In this document: piece by piece, positions 18,306 to 27,646 of the stretch
Layout of the letters: every line of letters starts with the position of its first letter
How positions within the stretch are numbered: position 1 is the stretch's first letter
Assembly: GCA_020161855.1 (NCBI GenBank)
Contig: JAIUNJ010000001.1
Span: forward strand, 620,001 to 684,000
Length of the DNA: 64,000 bases
Reading direction: 5' to 3'
From: Pseudomonadota bacterium
Lineage (GTDB): Bacteria > Pseudomonadota > Alphaproteobacteria > Rhizobiales > Aestuariivirgaceae
Position numbers and translations under genes: made by a program
Notes under the pieces: generated by a model
Database searches by the model: none
What the model was told of the DNA's origin: nothing
The model's input: only the letters and a program-made list of their open reading frames with translations

Positions 18306-19307
18306 GTGAGTGAGATGACTTCCAAGGCCAATGGCAGCCTGCCCGGCGCCCCCGACAAGACAATTTCCGTGGCGCAGGTCTTCGGCTTCGAGACGAACAT
18401 GCAGGCACCTGCCTATTCCGAGACCAGCGAGCACGTGCCGGATCTCGATTCCGATTACCTGTTCAACAAGGAAACGACGCTCGCCATCCTGGCGGGCTTT
18501 GCCTACAACCGCCGCGTGATGGTGACCGGCTATCACGGCACCGGCAAGTCCACCCATATCGAGCAGGTGGCGGCGCGCCTCAACTGGCCCTGTATCCGCA
18601 TCAACCTCGACAGCCATATCAGCCGTATCGATCTCATCGGCAAGGATGCGATCGTGCTGAAGGATGGCAAGCAGGTGACAGAATTCCGCGAAGGCATCCT
18701 GCCCTGGGCCTACCAGCACAATGTGGCGCTGGTTTTCGACGAGTATGATGCGGGCCGTCCCGACGTCATGTTCGTGATCCAGCGCATTCTCGAATCCTCG
18801 GGTAAGCTGACGCTCCTCGACCAGAGCCGCGTGATCCGTCCGCATTCGGCCTTCCGGCTCTTTGCCACTGCAAACACCGTGGGCCTTGGCGATACGACGG
18901 GCCTCTATCACGGCACGCAGCAGATCAACCAGGCGCAGATGGACCGCTGGTCCATCGTGACGGCACTGAACTACCTGCCGCATGCGCAGGAAGTCGGCAT
19001 CGTACATGCCAAGTGCAAATCCTATGAGGGCGAGAAGGGCAAGAAAGTTCTGGCCAACATGGTGCGCGTGGCCGATCTCACCCGCAACGCTTTCATGCAG
19101 GGTGACATCTCGACGGTCATGAGCCCGCGCACCGTGATCACCTGGGCGCAGAACGCCGAAATCTTCGGCGGCGACCTTGGCTTCGCCTTCCGCGTGACCT
19201 TCCTCAACAAGTGCGACGAGCTGGAACGGCCCATCGTGGCCGAGTTCTACCAGCGCTGCTTCGGCGAAGAGCTGCCGGAATCGGCGGCTCGCCTCGCCAT
19301 CGCCTGA
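18306..19307 (+). CDS. cobS: Aerobic cobaltochelatase subunit CobS
   Basis: 333 residues of the AAA+ MoxR-like class. Walker A is GYHGTGKST (75-83) and Walker B is [10 protein letters not shown] (141-150). With CobT it forms the ATPase chaperone that drives CobN to insert cobalt into hydrogenobyrinic acid a,c-diamide. A GTG start is taken; an ATG three codons in is equally possible. cobT follows 13 bp later. cobN is not in the window. Confidence 0.95.
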   Translation: MSEMTSKANGSLPGAPDKTISVAQVFGFETNMQAPAYSETSEHVPDLDSDYLFNKETTLAILAGFAYNRRVMVTGYHGTGKSTHIEQVAARLNWPCIRINLDSHISRIDLIGKDAIVLKDGKQVTEFREGILPWAYQHNVALVFDEYDAGRPDVMFVIQRILESSGKLTLLDQSRVIRPHSAFRLFATANTVGLGDTTGLYHGTQQINQAQMDRWSIVTALNYLPHAQEVGIVHAKCKSYEGEKGKKVLANMVRVADLTRNAFMQGDISTVMSPRTVITWAQNAEIFGGDLGFAFRVTFLNKCDELERPIVAEFYQRCFGEELPESAARLAIA

Positions 19308-19320
19308 TCCGGCGGTTTCC

Positions 19321-21198
19321 GTGAGCTCCGGCAAAGAGGACCGCGCCGAACGTTTCAAGGGCGTGCTGGGCACGGCCATGAAGACGCTGGCGCTCGATCC
19401 GGAACTGGCGGTGACCTTCGGCAACGAGCAGCCGGGCCTTGTCGGGCACCGGGTTAAGCTGCCGCAGGTGGGGCAAGGCACCACCGAGAAGGATATCGCC
19501 ATCACGCGCGGTCTGGCGGACAGCTTTGCCCTGCGCCTTTCCAACCATACGGATACGATTCACAACCGCTACCAGCCGCAGGGCAAGAATGCCCGTGCGG
19601 TTTTTGACGCGGTGGAGCAGGCCCGGGTCGAGGCCATCGGCTCGCTCGCCATGCCGGGCGTCAAGAAGAACCTCTCGGCCATGCTTGACGACCGCTACTC
19701 GCGAAGCGTTGTCAACCGTTCGACCAACCGGCGCGACACGCCGCTGGAAGAGGCGGTGGGCCTCATCCTGCGTGAACGCCTGACTGGCGAGGCGCCGCCG
19801 CCTGCCGCACGGCCCTATGTCGATATCTGGCGCCCCTGGGTCGAGGAGAAGGCTGCGGCTGAACTCTCCCATCTCGGCGATGCGCTGCATGACCAGCAGG
19901 CCTTTGCCCGGCTCTCGCGCGAGCTGATTGCCGCGCTCGACATGGCCGATGAACTGGGTGACGACCCGGACAAGGGCGAGGAGAACGAGGAACAAGAGGC
20001 GGAAGAAGATTCCGGCGAGCGCAACGAGACGCCTGAAGGCCAGGAACAGGAAAGCGAGGCCCAGGCCGAGCAGATGGAGCAGGCCGAGGGCGAGACCGAG
20101 TCCGCCGAGATGGAGGCGCAGTCGATCGAGACCGACGAGCAGCCCGAGGACGCCGAGACCGACGACGATGTCGATGGCGAGGAGCCATTCCGCCCGCAGC
20201 TGCCCTTCTCCTCAATCAGCAACGAGGATTTCTACAAGGTCTATACCAACCAGTTCGACGAGGTGGTTGAGGCGCAGGATCTCTGCGATGCCGAGGAACT
20301 GACGCGGCTGCGCGCCTATCTCGACAAGCAGCTTTCCAACCTGCAGGGGGTGGTGGCTCGGCTTGCCAACCGGTTGCAGCGCCGCCTGATGGCGCAGCAG
20401 AACCGCTCCTGGGACTTCGATCTCGAGGAGGGCATTCTCGACACGGCGAAGCTGATGCGCGTTGTCATCGATCCCATGCATCCGCTCTCCTTCAAGATGG
20501 AGAAGGATACGAAGTTCCGCGATACGGTGGTGACGCTGCTGCTCGACAATTCAGGCTCGATGCGCGGCCGGCCGATCACTGTTGCCGCCACCTGCGCCGA
20601 TATTCTGGCCCGCACGCTGGAACGCTGTGGCGTGAAGGTCGAGATCCTCGGGTTCACGACCCGGGCCTGGAAAGGTGGGCAGGCGCGCGAGAAATGGCTG
20701 GGGGCGGGAAAGCCTGCCAACCCAGGCCGTCTCAATGACCTGCGCCACATCGTCTACAAGGCGGCCGATGAGCCATGGCGGCGGGCGCGGCGCAATCTCG
20801 GGCTGATGATGCGCGAGGGCCTGCTCAAGGAGAACATCGACGGTGAAGCACTGATCTGGGCGCATAACCGTCTCCTCGGCCGGCAGGAGCAGCGCAAGAT
20901 CATGATGGTGATCTCGGATGGTGCCCCGGTCGATGACTCGACGCTTTCGGTCAATTCCGGAAACTATCTCGAGCGCCATCTGCGGCAGGTGATTACCGAT
21001 ATCGAAGGCCGCTCGCCAGTTGAGCTGATCGCCATCGGCATCGGCCATGACGTGACGCGCTACTACAAGCGCGCCGTCACCATCGTGGATGCCGAGGAGC
21101 TTGGCGGCGCCATGACCGAGAAGCTGGCGGAGCTCTTCGACGAGAAGACCGCGACGAAGAAGCCTGCGGCACCGAAGCGGCGCAAGGCCGCCGCCTGA
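19321..21198 (+). CDS. cobT: Aerobic cobaltochelatase subunit CobT
   Basis: 625 residues from a GTG. A helical N-terminal domain is followed by a strongly acidic linker (about 215-290, runs of Glu, Asp and Gln). A C-terminal von Willebrand A domain has the metal-ion-dependent adhesion site DNSGS (409-413). It partners CobS as in magnesium chelatase D/I subunits. The acidic linker and VWA order match the Brucella and Pseudomonas CobT pattern. Confidence 0.95.
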   Translation: MSSGKEDRAERFKGVLGTAMKTLALDPELAVTFGNEQPGLVGHRVKLPQVGQGTTEKDIAITRGLADSFALRLSNHTDTIHNRYQPQGKNARAVFDAVEQARVEAIGSLAMPGVKKNLSAMLDDRYSRSVVNRSTNRRDTPLEEAVGLILRERLTGEAPPPAARPYVDIWRPWVEEKAAAELSHLGDALHDQQAFARLSRELIAALDMADELGDDPDKGEENEEQEAEEDSGERNETPEGQEQESEAQAEQMEQAEGETESAEMEAQSIETDEQPEDAETDDDVDGEEPFRPQLPFSSISNEDFYKVYTNQFDEVVEAQDLCDAEELTRLRAYLDKQLSNLQGVVARLANRLQRRLMAQQNRSWDFDLEEGILDTAKLMRVVIDPMHPLSFKMEKDTKFRDTVVTLLLDNSGSMRGRPITVAATCADILARTLERCGVKVEILGFTTRAWKGGQAREKWLGAGKPANPGRLNDLRHIVYKAADEPWRRARRNLGLMMREGLLKENIDGEALIWAHNRLLGRQEQRKIMMVISDGAPVDDSTLSVNSGNYLERHLRQVITDIEGRSPVELIAIGIGHDVTRYYKRAVTIVDAEELGGAMTEKLAELFDEKTATKKPAAPKRRKAAA

Positions 21199-21200
21199 GA

Positions 21201-21737
21201 GTGCTGCACGCGCCTCCTGTTCTCACGACGGAGCGCCTCGTTCTCCGTGTCCATGATGTCTCCGATTTCGAACCGATGCTGGCGCTCTGGCAGGATGAAC
21301 GAATCTATCGCGACATCACCGGGCGCGCTTCAACGCGGGAGGAAAGCTGGATGCGGCTTCTGCGCTATCGCGGGCTCTGGCCGCTTCTGGGCTTCGGCTA
21401 CTGGGCCGTGACCCTGCGCGATGGCGGGCGGTATATCGGCGATGCCGGGCTTGCAGATTTTCACCGTGACCTTGACCCGGCGATTGACGGGGATCCGGAA
21501 GCCGGCTGGATGCTGCATCCGGATCACTGGCGGCGCGGGCTGATGTCGGAGGCGCTGGCCGCCATTTTTCAATGGGCTGACGGGACGCTCAAGCCATCGC
21601 GGCTGGTGTGCATGATCTCGCCGGGGAACGAAGCCTCGTTCAAGCTTGCCGCCGGGCATGGCTTCCGGCCGTTTTGCGAGGCGACATACAAGGGCGGCGC
21701 GGTGCGGCTCTTCGAGCGGCTGCGGCCTCAGGCGTAG
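21201..21737 (+). CDS. GNAT-family N-acetyltransferase (RimJ/RimL type)
   Basis: 178 residues from a GTG 2 nt after cobT. It begins [14 protein letters not shown], typical of RimJ/RimL-type acetyltransferases, and has an acetyl-CoA site region around [14 protein letters not shown]. Its substrate, a protein N-terminus or a small molecule, cannot be told. Its 3' end overlaps the convergent hexapeptide transferase gene by 10 nt. Confidence 0.85.
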   Translation: MLHAPPVLTTERLVLRVHDVSDFEPMLALWQDERIYRDITGRASTREESWMRLLRYRGLWPLLGFGYWAVTLRDGGRYIGDAGLADFHRDLDPAIDGDPEAGWMLHPDHWRRGLMSEALAAIFQWADGTLKPSRLVCMISPGNEASFKLAAGHGFRPFCEATYKGGAVRLFERLRPQA

Positions 21738-22375
21738 CGCGCGAGAAATTCTTCCGGCGAAAGCGCCTGGATGTCGGGAACGGCAGCGGCAAGGCGGTCA
21801 TGCTCCCAGTCCCACCAGGCCAGCGCGATGATCCGTTCACGGATGGATTTTGCAAAACGCCACTTGATGTGTTTCGCTGGATTGCCAGCGACGATGGCAT
21901 AGGGTTCGACGTCCTTCGTCACGACGCTGCCAGCGCCGACGATGGCGCCGTGGCCGATCTCTATGCCCGGCAGGATGATGGCGCCATGACCGATCCAGAC
22001 ATCATGGCCGATCACCACGCGGCGCCTGAGCCGCTCCTCTCGGTAGGCCTTGTCGAGTTTCGCGCCGAGAAAATATTCGTTGGGCCGGTAGGTGAACTTG
22101 TGTTGCGAGATGCGGCCGTAGGGATGGTTCAGCGCATTTATGCGGGCGGCGGCTGCGATGGCACAGAACTTTCCGATCGCCGTGTAGATGGCATGGGCAT
22201 CGCGCTCGACGTAGGAGTAGTCGCCGAGTTCGCAGTCATGGAGGATGACACGCTCGGCCACATCGGTGAAGCGGCCGGGAACGGTGTCGCGGAGCGAAGC
22301 GGTGCTGTGGATGCGGGGCGTGCCGTCGCGGGACGCCTTGGGAGAATGGCGGCGGGGATGAGGAGGTTCGGCCAT
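21728..22375 (-). CDS. Left-handed beta-helix acyltransferase (CatB / phosphonate-associated type)
   Basis: 215 residues. Hexapeptide repeats ([20 protein letters not shown], then [14 protein letters not shown]) form the acetyl-CoA-binding coil and end in the [15 protein letters not shown] signature. The middle segment [20 protein letters not shown] and the C-terminal ALAWWDW match the transferase hexapeptide family often found in phosphonate (phn) clusters. No phn gene is adjacent here. The ATG was chosen because upstream in-frame sequence overlaps the rpmB terminator and gene. Confidence 0.82.
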   Translation of the reverse strand: MAEPPHPRRHSPKASRDGTPRIHSTASLRDTVPGRFTDVAERVILHDCELGDYSYVERDAHAIYTAIGKFCAIAAAARINALNHPYGRISQHKFTYRPNEYFLGAKLDKAYREERLRRRVVIGHDVWIGHGAIILPGIEIGHGAIVGAGSVVTKDVEPYAIVAGNPAKHIKWRFAKSIRERIIALAWWDWEHDRLAAAVPDIQALSPEEFLARYA

Positions 22376-22433
22376 GGCGCGTTTCTCGCAGAACCACCGG
22401 GAGCAGGCGACTCCCAATTTCCGCCCGCTGAAA

Positions 22434-22462
22434 TGAAAAACCGCCCCGAGAAGGGCGGTTTC
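22434..22462 (-). terminator. Rho-independent terminator of rpmB
   Basis: AACCGCCC (22439-22446) and GGGCGGTT (22453-22460) form an 8-bp stem with loop CGAGAA. On the minus strand it is followed by a run of five T. It lies 26 bp after the rpmB stop. Confidence 0.88.
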
Positions 22463-22487
22463 AAATTCAGGTCGCCGATGTGGCGGT

Positions 22488-22784
22488 TCAGGCGGCCTTC
22501 TGGGCTTCGAGCTTCTTGGCGACAGCGCGCTTGAGCTTGAGGGCCTTGGCCGAGAGTTCGTCGTTCTTGGCCTTGAGCAGGAAAGCATCGAGGCCGCCGC
22601 GATGTTCGACGGTCTTGAGGGCATGGGCCGAGATGCGGAAGGAATAGGAATTGCCAAGGGCATCCGAGATCAGCGTCACGTCGCAGAGATTGGGCATGAA
22701 GCGGGTCTTGGTCTTGTTGTTGGCGTGGCTCACCTGGTGGCCACTCTGCCAACCCTTGCCGGTGAATTCGCAGCGGCGGGACAT
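22488..22784 (-). CDS. rpmB: 50S ribosomal protein bL28
   Basis: 98 residues beginning [20 protein letters not shown], the bL28 N-terminus, followed by the basic [11 protein letters not shown] segment. A structural protein of the large subunit. It is monocistronic, with a clear terminator, and faces a long intergenic region upstream. Confidence 0.97.
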   Translation of the reverse strand: MSRRCEFTGKGWQSGHQVSHANNKTKTRFMPNLCDVTLISDALGNSYSFRISAHALKTVEHRGGLDAFLLKAKNDELSAKALKLKRAVAKKLEAQKAA

Positions 22785-22941
22785 GTTACTCTCCGTGATC
22801 TAAACGTAAGAAAGCCGGGCGTTCTCGCACCCGGCGTGAATGTGGCGGTTCCCATAGCGGCGGGTCCGGGGCAGGTCAAGCCTGAAAGGGCGGGCTCTTT
22901 CAAGGTCTTATGAAAAAAGATATCAATTGTGAAATTAGTGC

Positions 22942-22970
22942 TTGACAGGCGCGCGGTGTTTCACTAGATT
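22942..22970 (+). promoter_or_regulatory. Strong sigma-70-type promoter without a following gene
   Basis: CTTGACA ends at 22947; the -35 is TTGACA (22942-22947). A 17-bp spacer leads to the -10 TAGATT (22965-22970). This is close to the alphaproteobacterial consensus CTTGAC-N17-CTATAT and predicts a start near 22977. No protein-coding gene with a ribosome site follows for more than 500 bp. Confidence 0.65.
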
Positions 22971-22976
22971 TGTGGA

Positions 22977-23270
22977 CAATCCAGAAATGGGTCTCCAGTC
23001 CGGCGCCTTAGGCCCCGGGCTCATCTCCTTCCAGCAACAGTCTTGCAAGCCCACGAAGACGACGTGGAGGGCGAATCCCATTTCGGGACAGATGGTTAAC
23101 GTAAACAGCGCAGAACGGCTTCAAGGCCCTTCCGGGAGAGGGTACGGCGGAACGCGATAGTGGTTCCGCCGCCGCCAACCCCCTAGGGATAGCGTGAACA
23201 AAGCGCGAAAACGAGCTAGGAAGCGATTCGGGCGGGGTTTGTTCCCGCCTGGAACGCTTTCTTGATTTTA
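22977..23270 (+). ncRNA. Candidate small RNA of about 290 nt
   Basis: It is bounded by the strong promoter at 22942-22970 and the terminator-like hairpin at 23221-23270. Inside is a perfect 8-bp hairpin, GGCGGAAC (23146-23153) with GTTCCGCC (23163-23170). I see no match to RNase P, tmRNA, 6S or SRP RNA signatures. A 57-codon frame from 22987 lacks a ribosome site and family resemblance. The rest of the 757-bp gap (22785-23541) holds a palindrome at 23304-23330 and otherwise nothing I can name. Confidence 0.5.
23221..23270 (+). terminator. Terminator-like double hairpin ending the candidate small RNA
   Basis: The outer stem is AAGCG (23221-23225) with CGCTT (23255-23259). The inner stem is GGCGGG (23231-23236) with CCCGCC (23244-23249) and loop GTTTGTT. 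A T-rich tail TCTTGATTTT follows. The T-run is interrupted, so strength is uncertain. Confidence 0.55.
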
Positions 23271-23303
23271 TGAGTCCAATCAGCGGCTTGCCGGTCACCT
23301 TCC

Positions 23304-23330
23304 GTTAACTTTCGCGGCCAGAAAGTTAAC
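23304..23330. repeat. Perfect 10-bp-arm palindrome with GTTAAC ends
   Basis: GTTAACTTTC (23304-23313), spacer GCGGCCA, GAAAGTTAAC (23321-23330). It lies 212 bp before the helicase gene. Further GTTAAC hexamers occur near 23095 and 23471 in the same gap. It could be a protein-binding site; the arms are too far apart for a canonical CtrA box (TTAA-N7-TTAA). Confidence 0.5.
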
Positions 23331-23541
23331 GCGCAAGGCCTGGCAGGCCCGCTGCCGCGGGTGGAGACGAGAAGATGACCTTTCCAGTTTGCTTCAAAAT
23401 CGAAGGAACAAAAGCGGAAAACTGGTCCATCAGCGATTCGGGCGCGCTCCGTTCGCCCTTCTCTCCGAAGGTTAACAGCCTGTCTCAAAACCAGAAACGG
23501 GCCATTGAGAATCCGCTGCATTTCCCCCACCTTGGGGCGAC

Positions 23542-26500
23542 ATGAACTTCCAACGCCCACCCCTGCGGCAGAGCCCTGTGACTGCCGTTCTGGGACCTAC
23601 CAATACCGGCAAGACCCACTATGCGGTGGAGCGGATGCTCGCCCATGGCGGCGGGATGATCGGCCTGCCGCTGCGGCTCCTGGCCCGCGAGATCTATGAC
23701 CGGGTGCGGCTGCGGGCCGGTGACCACGCGGTGGCGCTGGTGACGGGCGAAGAGAAGATCATCCCCGTTGCGCCGCGCTACTGGGTCTGCACGGTGGAGG
23801 CGATGCCGCCCGACGTGGATGTGCCGTTCCTCGCGATTGACGAAGTGCAGCTCGCCAATGACTTGGAACGCGGGCACATCTTCACTGACCGCATCCTGCA
23901 CCGGCGCGGCATTGACGAAACCGTGCTGCTCGGCGCCGCCACCATGCGGCCCATCCTCGAGAAGATGCTGCCGCGGACGACCTTCGTGTCCCGGCCGCGG
24001 CTTTCGAAGCTGTCCTATGCCGGGCAAAAGAAACTGACGCGCCTGCCACGGCGCTCGGCCATCGTCGCCTTCACGGCGGAGATGGTCTATGCCGTGGCCG
24101 AGCTCATCCGCCGCCAGCAGGGCGGGGCCGCCGTGGTGATGGGGGCATTGTCGCCGCGCACGCGCAATGCCCAGGTGGCGCTCTACCAGTCGGGCGACGT
24201 GGACTATATCGTTGCCACCGATGCGATCGGCATGGGGCTCAACATGGATGTGGACCATGTGGCCTTCTCCTCGACGCGCAAGTTTGACGGTTTTCAGTTC
24301 CGCAACCTGACGCCGGCCGAACTGGGCCAGGTGGCGGGGCGCGCCGGACGCCATCTCAATGATGGCACCTTCGGTGTGTCGGGCGATGCCGAGCCTTTCG
24401 AGCAGGAGACGATCGACCGGCTGGAGAACCACAATTTCGACAGCGTGCGGGTGTTGCAGTGGCGGAACCGCGACCTCGACTTCCGCTCGCTCGACAGCTT
24501 GCGCAAGAGCCTTGGCGTGCTGCCCCGCACCGAGGGCCTGACGCGGGCGCAGAACGCGCCCGATGTCGATGCGCTGGAAGCGGTGAACCGTGATGAAAGC
24601 GTAAGATCGCTGGTGCAGACGGCAGAACAGGTGGAGCGTGCCTGGGAGGCCTGCCAGATTCCGGACTACCGCAACATTTCGCCCGCCGAACACGCCCATC
24701 TCGTGGGCCGGGTGATCCAGTTCATCTTCGGGGCCAAGGGCCATATTCCGGAAGACTGGTTCGCCCAGCAGCTGTCCTATTGCGATAATGTGGAGGGCGG
24801 CATCGATACGCTCTCGACGCGCATTTCGCATGTGCGCACCTGGACGTTCATCGCCAACCGGGCGGACTGGCTTGAAGCACCGCTCTACTGGCAGGGCCGG
24901 GCCAAGGAGATCGAGGACCGTCTTTCAGACGTTCTCCACGAGCGCCTGACCCATCGTTTCATTGACCGCAAAACCAGTGTATTGATGCGGCGGCTTTCGA
25001 AGAAGGAAGGTTTGATGTCGAGTGTAGAAGATGATGGCGTGATCTCGGTGGAAGGCGAGGCGGTGGGCCGTATCCAGGGCCTGAGCTTCATTCCCGATCC
25101 CTCCATCGCCGGGTCCGAGACCCGGGTATTGAAGGCCGCCGCCGTGCAGGCGCTGGCCAGTGAAGTGGCCGCACGGGCGAAGTCGCTGTCGTCATCGAGC
25201 GAATCCGAACTGAAGCTGTCGCGGCTCGGGCAGATTATCTGGCAGGGCCATGCGGTGGGCAAGCTCGCAGGCGGCGACCAGCGTTTCCGCCCGCGTGCCG
25301 AAGTGATTGCCGACGATGTGCTGGCGCCGGCCGACCGCGAGCTGGTGCGCGAGCGCCTGCAGAAATTTGCCGACCGGCAGATCGCCACGCTGATTGAACC
25401 GCTGATGAAGCTCGAGGAGCCGGACGGCATCGAGGGCATCGCCCGCGGCGTCGCCTATCGCATCGCCGAGAATTATGGCGTGCTGTCGCGCGATGAAGTT
25501 GCCGAAGAAGTGAAGCAGCTCGGCCAGGAAGAGCGCGCCAAGCTGCGCACACTGGGTGTGCGCTTCGGTGCCTTCACACTGTTCCTGCCTGCCCTGCTCA
25601 AGCCCGCGGCGACCGATCTGCGCCTGCTGCTGTGGTGGCTGGAAAAGGAAAAGCGCGGCGAGAGCCTTGGCGAATTGCCGGCAGCGCCGGCCAATGGCCT
25701 GACTTCTGCGGCCGCCGATGCAAGCAAGCCGGACGGCTTCTATCGCATGTGCGGCTATCGTGTGTGCGGACCGCGCATCGTGCGCGTCGACATGCTGGAG
25801 CGCCTCTCCGACTTGGTACGCGACCGTGTGTTCTGGAAGCCGCGTTTTCCGGAAGAGCCGCGGCCTGCGGGCTCTGTCGAGGGCGGCGGCTTCACCGTTG
25901 TGCCCGACATGATGTCTCTGGTGGGCTGCTCGGGCGAGGAGTTCGACGCGATCCTGACGAGCCTCGGGTTCCGGGCGCAGAAGCGCATGCTGCCGAAACC
26001 TGCCACACCCGGAGCCAAGGGCAAGGCGGCGGCGGACGCACCGGCACCTGCGGAAGCGGTGGCTGAAGAAGCGGTGGCCGAAATTGCAACCGAGGAGGCC
26101 CCTGCCGCTGCGGATACGGTGGTGGCGGAAGCGCCCGTGGCCGAAGCTGCCGTGGTGGTGGAGACAGAGACGGCAGTGGTGGAGACACCGGCTGCTGAGG
26201 CTGCGCCCGCCGAAGCGGAACTGGCCGAGGCCAATGTCTGGTGGCCGGAAGGCATGGGACCGTTCCGGGCCCAGCGCCAGCGCCCCGAGCACAGGCCCCG
26301 GCAGGGCGGGGCTGGCGGCAGGCCGGAAGGGCAGGAGGGCCGCGGGCCCGAGCGCCATGGCAGGCCGCATGGAAAGGGCGAAGGCCGCGGCAAGCGCGAG
26401 CATGAGCGTGGCGAGCGGCAGGAGCGGAACGGCAAGCCTGAACGCCCCCGGCAGGAGCGACCGAAGCGCCCCGAGCGGCCCGCCGATCCCAATTCGCCCT

Positions 26501-26550
26501 TTGCGGTGCTTGGCGCTCTCAAGGCCCAGTTCGAGAAGGGCAAGACCTGA
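23542..26550 (+). CDS. SUV3-like superfamily 2 RNA helicase with disordered C-terminal tail
   Basis: 1002 residues. The N-terminal SF2 core has Walker A GPTNTGKTHY (16-25), DEAH-box equivalent IDEVQ and motif VI GQVAGRAGRH. A unique middle region is followed by a helicase C-terminal domain. Residues after about 820 are low complexity: first Ala/Glu/Val-rich, then Arg/Gly/Glu/Pro-rich (EHRPRQGG, HGKGEGRGKREH), suggesting an RNA-binding or degradosome-like tail. The homologue in mitochondria is SUPV3L1. The stop overlaps the start of an S4-domain RNA-binding gene, so the pair probably acts together on RNA. Confidence 0.88.
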   Translation: MNFQRPPLRQSPVTAVLGPTNTGKTHYAVERMLAHGGGMIGLPLRLLAREIYDRVRLRAGDHAVALVTGEEKIIPVAPRYWVCTVEAMPPDVDVPFLAIDEVQLANDLERGHIFTDRILHRRGIDETVLLGAATMRPILEKMLPRTTFVSRPRLSKLSYAGQKKLTRLPRRSAIVAFTAEMVYAVAELIRRQQGGAAVVMGALSPRTRNAQVALYQSGDVDYIVATDAIGMGLNMDVDHVAFSSTRKFDGFQFRNLTPAELGQVAGRAGRHLNDGTFGVSGDAEPFEQETIDRLENHNFDSVRVLQWRNRDLDFRSLDSLRKSLGVLPRTEGLTRAQNAPDVDALEAVNRDESVRSLVQTAEQVERAWEACQIPDYRNISPAEHAHLVGRVIQFIFGAKGHIPEDWFAQQLSYCDNVEGGIDTLSTRISHVRTWTFIANRADWLEAPLYWQGRAKEIEDRLSDVLHERLTHRFIDRKTSVLMRRLSKKEGLMSSVEDDGVISVEGEAVGRIQGLSFIPDPSIAGSETRVLKAAAVQALASEVAARAKSLSSSSESELKLSRLGQIIWQGHAVGKLAGGDQRFRPRAEVIADDVLAPADRELVRERLQKFADRQIATLIEPLMKLEEPDGIEGIARGVAYRIAENYGVLSRDEVAEEVKQLGQEERAKLRTLGVRFGAFTLFLPALLKPAATDLRLLLWWLEKEKRGESLGELPAAPANGLTSAAADASKPDGFYRMCGYRVCGPRIVRVDMLERLSDLVRDRVFWKPRFPEEPRPAGSVEGGGFTVVPDMMSLVGCSGEEFDAILTSLGFRAQKRMLPKPATPGAKGKAAADAPAPAEAVAEEAVAEIATEEAPAAADTVVAEAPVAEAAVVVETETAVVETPAAEAAPAEAELAEANVWWPEGMGPFRAQRQRPEHRPRQGGAGGRPEGQEGRGPERHGRPHGKGEGRGKREHERGERQERNGKPERPRQERPKRPERPADPNSPFAVLGALKAQFEKGKT

Positions 26551-26858
26551 GCCAGCGCATCGACAAGTGGCTTGTCTATGCCCGCTTCGTGAAGCACCGC
26601 GCGGCGGCGCAGGCGCTTGTGGAGGAAGGGCATGTGCGGCTCAACAAGGTGCGGGTGGTGAAATGCTCCTGCGCGGTGAAGCCCGATGACGTGCTGACGA
26701 TCGCGCTGCCCGGGCGGGTGAAGGTGGTGCGGGTGCGCGGCGAGGCAGAACGGCGGGGCTCCGCCAGCCTGGCCCAGGCGCTCTATGATGACCTGACCCT
26801 GCCGGCGGTGCCTGAGGCCCATGAGGCCCAGGCGACAAGCCCTGAAAGCCACGCATGA
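26547..26858 (+). CDS. S4-domain RNA-binding protein, Hsp15-like
   Basis: 103 residues if the start is the CTG that overlaps the helicase stop (CTGA). The S4 domain begins immediately (QRIDKWLVYARFVKHRAAAQ), so a start inside it at the GTG of position 26589 would remove the first helix. No in-frame ATG, GTG or TTG lies just upstream within the helicase gene, so a rare CTG start with coupling is the best reading. Hsp15-type proteins bind stalled 50S-tRNA complexes. Confidence 0.75.
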   Translation: MSQRIDKWLVYARFVKHRAAAQALVEEGHVRLNKVRVVKCSCAVKPDDVLTIALPGRVKVVRVRGEAERRGSASLAQALYDDLTLPAVPEAHEAQATSPESHA

Positions 26859-26957
26859 GCCTGCGCCATCTTTGAGTTTTGAAGTGGTTCCCCTCGCGGT
26901 TTCGATGCGCTAGAGGCATCGTCCGAAAAGCCCTGCAAGAGCAACGAGCCTTCATTC

Positions 26958-27293
26958 ATGACCTATGTCGTCACCGAGAACTGCATCAAGTGCAAGTACA
27001 TGGATTGCGTGGAAGTCTGCCCGGTGGACTGTTTCTATGAGGGCGAGAACTTCCTGGTGATCCATCCGGACGAATGCATCGACTGCGGTGTGTGCGAACC
27101 GGAATGCCCGGCCGAGGCGATCAAGCCCGACACGGAGCCCGGCCTCGAGGACTGGCTGAAGCTCAACGGCGAATATGCCGTGAAATGGCCGAACGTGACG
27201 GTGAAGCGCGATGCGCTGCCCGAGGCCAAGGAATTTGACGGCAAGCCGGACAAGCTGGCACTGCTCTCGCCCAACCCGGGCCAGGGCGATTGA
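26958..27293 (+). CDS. fdxA: 7Fe ferredoxin
   Basis: 111 residues. The N-terminal half has the cysteines for one 3Fe-4S and one 4Fe-4S cluster ([19 protein letters not shown] and [12 protein letters not shown]). A C-terminal extension ([15 protein letters not shown]) is typical of FdxA. It is an electron carrier in the cytosol. The order S4 protein / fdxA / carD is conserved in the order. Confidence 0.96.
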   Translation: MTYVVTENCIKCKYMDCVEVCPVDCFYEGENFLVIHPDECIDCGVCEPECPAEAIKPDTEPGLEDWLKLNGEYAVKWPNVTVKRDALPEAKEFDGKPDKLALLSPNPGQGD

Positions 27294-27545
27294 AACGGCG
27301 GATTTCGCCTCACATATCTGCACAAGGCGCAATTTACTGAATCGGATGGTTGCCGGACCCTTGGTGCAGGCCATTGAATTTGCCGCATATTTTTACCGGC
27401 AAAAGGTGGCTTTGGTGGCCTTCCGGGGTGGCATCTCGTTAACCATGCGGTTTTATCGCAGGGAGAAATGCGCCGTACACGGAGCACCGTCCCTTTAAAT
27501 TTCCTTAAATTCGTGCTAGGGTGCCCCCATGTAGATGAATTGGGG

Positions 27546-27591
27546 AAGAGACGTCGGGATCCGGGTATTTGCCCGGATTTTTTCGTCTCTT
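27546..27591 (+). promoter_or_regulatory. Attenuator-like hairpin in the carD leader
   Basis: The inner stem ATCCGGG (27559-27565) and CCCGGAT (27572-27578) with loop TATTTG is followed at once by six T. An outer stem, AAGAGACG (27546-27553) with CGTCTCTT (27584-27591), encloses it. It lies 55 nt before the carD ATG, so it could end transcription early or shape the leader. The gap 27294-27646 (353 bp) also holds a TTAACCAT element near 27438 and an AT-rich stretch 27490-27515; I see no small gene there. Confidence 0.55.
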
Positions 27592-27646
27592 TCACCTGCC
27601 GGGAACCCCGAAACGGGTCTTCCGGCCAACAACAAGGGTCAGGCAG

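Noticed and set aside
22942-23160. Possible 57-72 residue protein after the strong promoter
   Set aside because: Both ATGs lack a ribosome site, the first lies within the promoter, and composition is not protein-like; a non-coding RNA is the simpler reading.
27438-27511. CtrA-like sites (TTAACCAT and TTAA-N6-TTAA) before carD
   Set aside because: The first is a half site only and the second has a 6-bp rather than 7-bp spacer; too weak to call.
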